The notes under the pieces are model-generated. The model saw nothing but the letters and a program-made list of their open reading frames with translations. It did no database searches and was not told the origin of the DNA. Below, in pieces: positions 16,261 to 19,858 of a stretch of DNA of 19,858 bases. Numbering within the stretch: position 1 is the first letter of the stretch; each line of letters begins with the position of its first letter. The translations under genes and the position numbers were made by a program. Origin of the DNA: JBCBTJ01 sp964597685 (GTDB lineage: Bacteria; Pseudomonadota; Alphaproteobacteria; Caulobacterales; Hyphomonadaceae); assembly GCA_964597685.1 (NCBI GenBank), contig CAZQZC010000037.1, forward strand, positions 1 to 19,858. The letters are read 5' to 3'.

Positions 16261-16635
16261 CTAAGTCGCCGTCACCGCCTCGAGGAGCGCCTCGATCTTT
16301 AGCGGCTTTTCTAGGACGGCGCGGTAGCCCGTATTCAGCGCCTCTGTCGCCAACCCGGCCTTCACGCAGCCGGTGATTAGGAAGGCCGGCGCCGTGACGC
16401 CCCGACCCCTCAGTTTTCCCAGCAGGGCGAGGCCGTCAATTACCGGCAAATCATAGTCGATAAACAAACACCTCATCCAGCTCGGCAAACGCGCAGACAG
16501 AGCCTCCTGGCCATCATTGAAGCTTGCCACATCAAAGCCTTTCGCGCGCAAAAGCATGGCGAGCGAGGACCGAACGGCTTCGCTGTCATCGACAATGATG
16601 ACGAGCGGAGCATCGAGTTCGTCGTCAGCGTGCAC
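16261..16635 (-). CDS. Single-domain response regulator (CheY-like receiver)
   Basis: A 124-residue stand-alone receiver with no output domain. The acidic pocket IIVDDSE (~13-19), phospho-acceptor Asp60 in LFIDYDLP, switch Thr88 (LITG) and Lys110 (LEKPL) are all present, so it should be phosphorylated. GTG 16635 is supported by AGGAGG five bases upstream. It lies 104 bases downstream of fixJ on the same strand and may be co-transcribed with fixLJ. Single-domain receivers near FixL-type kinases can act as phosphate sinks or feedback regulators (FixT-like in role); that is inference, and it may serve an unlinked kinase. Confidence 0.9.
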   Translation of the reverse strand: MHADDELDAPLVIIVDDSEAVRSSLAMLLRAKGFDVASFNDGQEALSARLPSWMRCLFIDYDLPVIDGLALLGKLRGRGVTAPAFLITGCVKAGLATEALNTGYRAVLEKPLKIEALLEAVTAT

Positions 16636-16658
16636 CTTCGCCTCCTAGGGGCGCGTCC

Positions 16659-16679
16659 CCGCCGATCAATCACCGGCGG
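16659..16679. repeat. GC-rich hairpin between fixJ and the receiver gene
   Basis: CCGCCG (16659-16664) pairs with CGGCGG (16674-16679) around a nine-base loop. It sits in the 104-base gap and would form in the fixJ transcript. No T-run follows on either strand, so it is not a clear intrinsic terminator; it may reduce read-through or stabilise mRNA ends. Confidence 0.35.
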
Positions 16680-16739
16680 CGTGACAAGGTGACGGGAATG
16701 AACCGGTCAGTCTGTAAGTAGACGTCCTAGGGTCAGGCC

Positions 16740-17354
16740 TTAAACGCCCAAGCCGGCGGCGAAGGCCATGCGCAGGACATCAGAGATATTGGCGGCTGAG
16801 AGCTTATCCATCAGGTTCGCCCGATGCACTTCGACCGTTCGCGGAGAAATGTCGAGATTGCGGGCGATGACCTTGTTCGGCTGCCCCAGGACGAGACCGT
16901 TTAGCACGTCGCGCTCCCGAGGCGTCAGTTTCGCAATCCGTTCCCGGGCGTCCGCAGCGAGGGTCTCTCGAGGGCGTTGCGCCTGCATGCGTTCAAACGC
17001 GGCGTTAAGCGCGGACAATAAGACCGCCTTCTCAAATGGCTTCTCGATGAAATCAACGGCGCCTGCTTTCATCGCCTGGACCGCCACCGAGACGTCGCCG
17101 TGTCCAGTTAGGACGATGACCGGCATGGCGATCGATCTTTCATTCAACTCGGCCTGGACCGCCAAGCCGTCTTTTTCCGGCATCTGCACATCCAGTAGAA
17201 TGCAGCCGCGGGAAACATCTCCGACTTTTGCGACGAACTCGACGCCCGATGCATAGGTTTTCACATCGTATCCCGCATTTCGCAGCATAAAGCTGGCGGA
17301 ATGCCGGATCGCATCGTCGTCGTCGACCAAATGAACAAGGGGGCGATCGGTCAT
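16740..17354 (-). CDS. fixJ: FixJ-type response regulator, LuxR-family HTH
   Basis: Transcription factor of 204 residues activated by FixL phosphorylation. Receiver: VDDDD (10-14), phospho-acceptor Asp55 (LLDVQMPE), Thr83 and Lys105 (EKPF). Output: a LuxR/FixJ HTH, LTPRERDVLNGLVLGQPNKVIARNL then SPRTVEVHRANLMDKL. ATG 17354 overlaps the TGA of fixL (ATGA), which fixes the start; a longer open frame to 17480 has no conserved sequence. Known FixJ proteins activate fixK and, through it, high-affinity oxidase genes under low oxygen. The nearby ccoN fits that role, but no FixK gene lies in the window. Confidence 0.93.
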   Translation of the reverse strand: MTDRPLVHLVDDDDAIRHSASFMLRNAGYDVKTYASGVEFVAKVGDVSRGCILLDVQMPEKDGLAVQAELNERSIAMPVIVLTGHGDVSVAVQAMKAGAVDFIEKPFEKAVLLSALNAAFERMQAQRPRETLAADARERIAKLTPRERDVLNGLVLGQPNKVIARNLDISPRTVEVHRANLMDKLSAANISDVLRMAFAAGLGV

Positions 17355-18550
17355 GCGTTTTCGGGTCCGATGGTGTTGGAGGCGTCGGCGGACCTTATCG
17401 TAAACTCGACACACGCGCCGCCCCCAGCTGGAGCGCTTGCGGTGATCTGTCCGCCATGGGCCTCGATGATGGTCCGGCAAATGGACAGGCCGAGTCCCAT
17501 ACCGGTCGCTTTCGACGACGTGAATGGACGAAACAAGTTGCTGAGTTGATCGGGGTCGATACCCGGTCCGTTATCGCGAACAGCAACGACGACCATGTCG
17601 GCGTCTGCGCGCGCCGCCTCAATCGTTAGCGTCGCATCCGAAGCGCCCCGCATCGCCTCCAAGGCGTTGCGCGACAGATTCACCAACACTTGCTGAATCT
17701 GAATGGGATCGACGTCCACAAGGTCTGCATCCGGGGCGACGGTATAGGATATTCGCGCGCCGCTATCTGTCTGCTTGAGCTGGAGAAAAGACATCGTGTC
17801 GCCTATGAGCGCCGTTAGACTTTGTGGGCGTGTCTCGATTTCCCCGCGCGAGACGTAGTCTCTTAGTTTCCTAATGATTTCGCCAGCTCGGACCGATTGT
17901 TCCGCAGCGCGGGCAAGGGCCTCGCGGACGATTTCGATCGCATCAGGCGCATCCGAATCCAGCAAGTCGCGCCCGGCTTCGAGATAGTTCGCCACCGCCG
18001 TCAGGGGCTGGTTTAATTCATGCGCCATCGCCGAGGCCATCGTGCCGACGGCGCTCAGCCGCGTGAAATTCGCCAGTTCGGCCTGCATTTGCTGCATGCG
18101 GAGCTGATTTCGCTGTATCTCGGTCAAGTCGCGCATGAACCCCGTGAAGAGACGCCCCGATTCCGTGCGCGCTTCGCCGATCTTCAGGTCGATCGGAATC
18201 TCTCGCCCATCACTCCTCCGCGCTTGCACGACCCGGCCAATGCCTATGATCCGGCGTTCCCCAGTCGTCATGTAATGCGCCAAATAGCCGTCGTGGTGAG
18301 AGGAATCGCGATCCGTCATCAACATGTTGACGTTACGTCCCACGACCTCGTCAGCGCGATAGCCGAATAGAACTTCCGCCGCCGCGCTGAAGGCCTGAAC
18401 GATCCCCGCCTCATCGATAACGACCATGGCGTCCGGCACCGAGGCCAGGATGGAGGCCAGGATGGAGGCCAGGTGCTGCTCCATCGTCCGCAAAGCGTTG
18501 GCTGCGCCCGTCGCATCGTTGGTTTCGTCTGGCTTGCTCGGATCCGTCAC
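17351..18550 (-). CDS. fixL: FixL oxygen-sensing histidine kinase (heme PAS)
   Basis: Soluble sensor kinase of 399 residues with no membrane helix. A PAS domain (~38-145) resembles rhizobial FixL: HHDGYLAHY (85-93) contains the proximal heme His (His86, aligned with His200 of Bradyrhizobium FixL) and IIGIGR (101-106) keeps the oxygen-signalling Arg (Arg106, aligned with Arg220). A coiled-coil linker follows (~145-165), then HisKA with AHELNQP (phosphorylated His177) and a HATPase with NLSRNALEAM, DNGPGI and GMGLGLS. Low oxygen should activate phosphorylation of FixJ, encoded by the overlapping next gene. The start is GTG 18550 with a poor ribosome-binding site; ATG 18484 is an alternative that would still keep the PAS. 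Positions aligned with Bradyrhizobium Arg206 and His214 are His92 and Arg100. A 12-bp tandem repeat lies in the N-terminal region. Confidence 0.93.
   Translation of the reverse strand: MTDPSKPDETNDATGAANALRTMEQHLASILASILASVPDAMVVIDEAGIVQAFSAAAEVLFGYRADEVVGRNVNMLMTDRDSSHHDGYLAHYMTTGERRIIGIGRVVQARRSDGREIPIDLKIGEARTESGRLFTGFMRDLTEIQRNQLRMQQMQAELANFTRLSAVGTMASAMAHELNQPLTAVANYLEAGRDLLDSDAPDAIEIVREALARAAEQSVRAGEIIRKLRDYVSRGEIETRPQSLTALIGDTMSFLQLKQTDSGARISYTVAPDADLVDVDPIQIQQVLVNLSRNALEAMRGASDATLTIEAARADADMVVVAVRDNGPGIDPDQLSNLFRPFTSSKATGMGLGLSICRTIIEAHGGQITASAPAGGGACVEFTIRSADASNTIGPENA
18441..18473. repeat. 12-bp tandem repeat inside fixL, 2.75 copies
   Basis: GAGGCCAGGATG occurs twice exactly (18441-18452, 18453-18464) and continues for nine more bases (18465-18473). 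In the fixL frame it encodes the repeat Leu-Ala-Ser-Ile (residues 27-37), in an amphipathic helix directly before the PAS domain. Each unit adds four residues, about one helical turn, so copy-number change keeps the reading frame. Confidence 0.92.
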
Positions 18551-18642
18551 GCCGCCGGCCTACTACACTCCCGTCGGCGACTCGCCGATCGACAAGGCAA
18601 GCTAAGCGGCTGTGGTCGCCGCGGGCAAGCGGGTGCTCCGCT

Positions 18643-18906
18643 TTAGAGGTCGCGGCGAGACAATTTGGGCGCTGAGCGATGAAGCAACGCACCGGCGATC
18701 ACCAGAACGCCGCCAAGCGCCGCGGCGTAACAACCCCAGCAATGGACGAAGATTGGATCGAGCCCGCCAAACGACAGGGCGCCGGCGTCGCCTGTGAGAC
18801 AACCATAGGCCGCAAACGGTCCCTTCGGATCCTGATACGTTAGAATTCTCAAGGCCCCGACGAAGGCCAGCGCGAAGCCCAGCGCAATAATCGCCGTTCT
18901 CTTCAT
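18643..18906 (-). CDS. Small two-helix membrane protein with a Cys-Trp-Gly-Cys motif (unknown)
   Basis: An 87-residue protein with hydrophobic segments at ~4-22 and ~57-75 and a central loop containing Cys36 and HCWGCY (55-60). ATG 18906 is chosen because GGGAGG lies about ten bases upstream and the first helix starts at once; a longer frame to 18993 would add 29 unremarkable residues. It lies 92 bases upstream of fixL on the same strand and is divergent from ccoN, so it may be expressed with fixLJ. The paired Cys could bind metal or form a disulfide in the periplasm. I do not recognise the family. The gap to fixL (18551-18642) shows no clear terminator. Confidence 0.6.
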   Translation of the reverse strand: MKRTAIIALGFALAFVGALRILTYQDPKGPFAAYGCLTGDAGALSFGGLDPIFVHCWGCYAAALGGVLVIAGALLHRSAPKLSRRDL

Positions 18907-19040
18907 GACGGTGGATCCTCCCAAGCGACCACGACGATATCCACCGAATGCGACCAGATCGCCCATAGGTACATTCCCGTATTCGTCCGCCACACGGTCC
19001 CGCTTATCAAACTCCGTATTGGGAAGACGGGGATCTTAGT

Positions 19041-19858
19041 GTGGCTACGCAAACCCTTGGACGACGAGGCGTCGATGCAAGCGTTGCAAGCGTTTCAGTT
19101 CTGCTTGCAATCGTCTTTTGCGCGTCGCTCTTAATTGCTGCGAATGCGGCGGATCGAGTTATGGAAGCCCATGCTTGGATCTTTCTCGCGGCCTCGGCGG
19201 CGGGATTGATCGGGATTGGACTTTGGTCCGGCGGACTTTCGGGCCGTGAGCCGTTCGACGAACGTGAGTATGAAACAACGCTCGTCAAATGGGGCGTCGG
19301 CGCGTCGATGTTCTGGGGCCTCGCGGGCCTGCTTGTCGGCGTCTTGATCGCGCTACAGCTCACTTGGCCGAGCCTGTTCTACTTCCCCGACCTTGGCTGG
19401 ACGAATTTCGGCCGGCTCCGCCCGCTTCACACCTCAGCTGTGATCTTCGCATTCGGCGGCAATGTGCTGCTGGCGACAAGCTTCTACGTCGTCCAGCGCA
19501 CGTCGCGGGCGCGCATCGGCGGCGGTCTTTGGCCCTGGTTCGTGTTCTGGGGCTACCAACTTTTCATCGTGGTCGCCGCAACCGGCTACCTCATGGGCGC
19601 GACCCAGTCCAAGGAATACGCGGAACCTGAATGGTATGCCGACCTTTGGCTGACAATCGTATGGGTGGCCTATCTGCTCGTCTTTCTCGGCACTCTGTGG
19701 AAGCGGCGCGAGCCCCACATCTATGTGGCGAATTGGTTCTTCCTGAGCTTCATCGTCACCATCGCCATGCTGCACATCGTCAACAATCTGGCGATCCCGG
19801 TCAGCCTCACCGGCTCTATGAGCTACCAGCTCTTCGCCGGCGTGCAGGACGCGATGAC
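19041..19858 (+). CDS. ccoN: cbb3-type cytochrome c oxidase subunit I, 3' partial
   Basis: Catalytic heme-copper subunit of the high-affinity terminal oxidase in the inner membrane. About 272 residues are seen before the window ends. After two extra N-terminal hydrophobic segments (~15-35 and ~45-63), the CcoN core begins at ETTLVKWGVGASMFWG. It continues with FGRLRPLHTSAVIFAFGGN, whose His is a low-spin heme ligand, and ends within SYQLFAGVQDAM, just before the expected WYGHNAV copper-B motif. GTG 19041 is the likely start, with a GACGGGG purine stretch about ten bases upstream; the frame stays open further upstream, so a longer start is possible. Divergent from the fixL side, with a 134-base gap (18907-19040) in which I found no full FixK/FNR box (TTGAT-N4-ATCAA). 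Confidence 0.93.
   Translation, partial: MATQTLGRRGVDASVASVSVLLAIVFCASLLIAANAADRVMEAHAWIFLAASAAGLIGIGLWSGGLSGREPFDEREYETTLVKWGVGASMFWGLAGLLVGVLIALQLTWPSLFYFPDLGWTNFGRLRPLHTSAVIFAFGGNVLLATSFYVVQRTSRARIGGGLWPWFVFWGYQLFIVVAATGYLMGATQSKEYAEPEWYADLWLTIVWVAYLLVFLGTLWKRREPHIYVANWFFLSFIVTIAMLHIVNNLAIPVSLTGSMSYQLFAGVQDAM

Noticed and set aside
16659..16679. Hairpin after fixJ as an intrinsic terminator
   Set aside because: The stem is good but there is no T-run on either strand, so it is kept only as an inverted repeat.
18997..19010. Possible FixK/FNR box before ccoN
   Set aside because: Only the right half (ATCAA, 19006-19010) is present; the matching left half, TTGAT, is absent at the required spacing.

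Overview
The window is high-GC, densely coded DNA. A FixL/FixJ pair sits beside the start of a cbb3 oxidase gene, starts are often GTG or TTG, and three gene junctions are ATGA overlaps. Together these point to an aerobic or microaerobic alphaproteobacterium. Genus cannot be read from the sequence. No tRNA, rRNA, insertion sequence or CRISPR array was seen. No gene-free stretch exceeds 300 bases; the longest are 10372-10506 and 18907-19040.

Region 1 (1-9229) looks like a secondary-lipid locus. A very large synthase enters from the left edge, cut just before its ketosynthase cysteine. Its order is KS, chain-length factor, acyltransferase, four FabA-type hotdog modules, a degenerate PKS-dehydratase-like region and a possible phosphopantetheinyl-transferase-like tail. 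This resembles the PfaC/Pfa3 subunit of polyunsaturated fatty acid synthases, without the terminal glycerol-phosphate acyltransferase seen in some of them. It overlaps (ATGA) a GNAT/autoinducer-synthase-like acyltransferase. A convergent Sfp-type PPTase and a family III CoA-transferase follow. The simplest model is that the synthase builds a chain on carrier domains encoded upstream, the PPTase activates those carriers, and the small acyltransferase releases the chain onto an amine. The final step is inference.

Region 2 (9295-16188) looks hydrolytic. It has an exported or membrane-anchored metallo-beta-lactamase-fold hydrolase (AtsA/RNase Z-like) and a TetR regulator. On the opposite strand lies a tight run of formylglycine sulfatase, GST-like protein, second sulfatase and a four-helix membrane protein. 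A short CATTGT-type word recurs in the gaps before tetR, both sulfatases and (imperfectly) the MBL gene, so one regulator may control the set. The substrate, presumably a sulfate ester, is unknown.

Region 3 (16261-19858) is an oxygen-response region. It has a single-domain receiver, FixJ and a soluble heme-PAS FixL coupled to FixJ. A small two-helix membrane protein follows, and then divergent ccoN, cut by the right edge. FixL carries an in-frame 12-bp tandem repeat just before its PAS domain.
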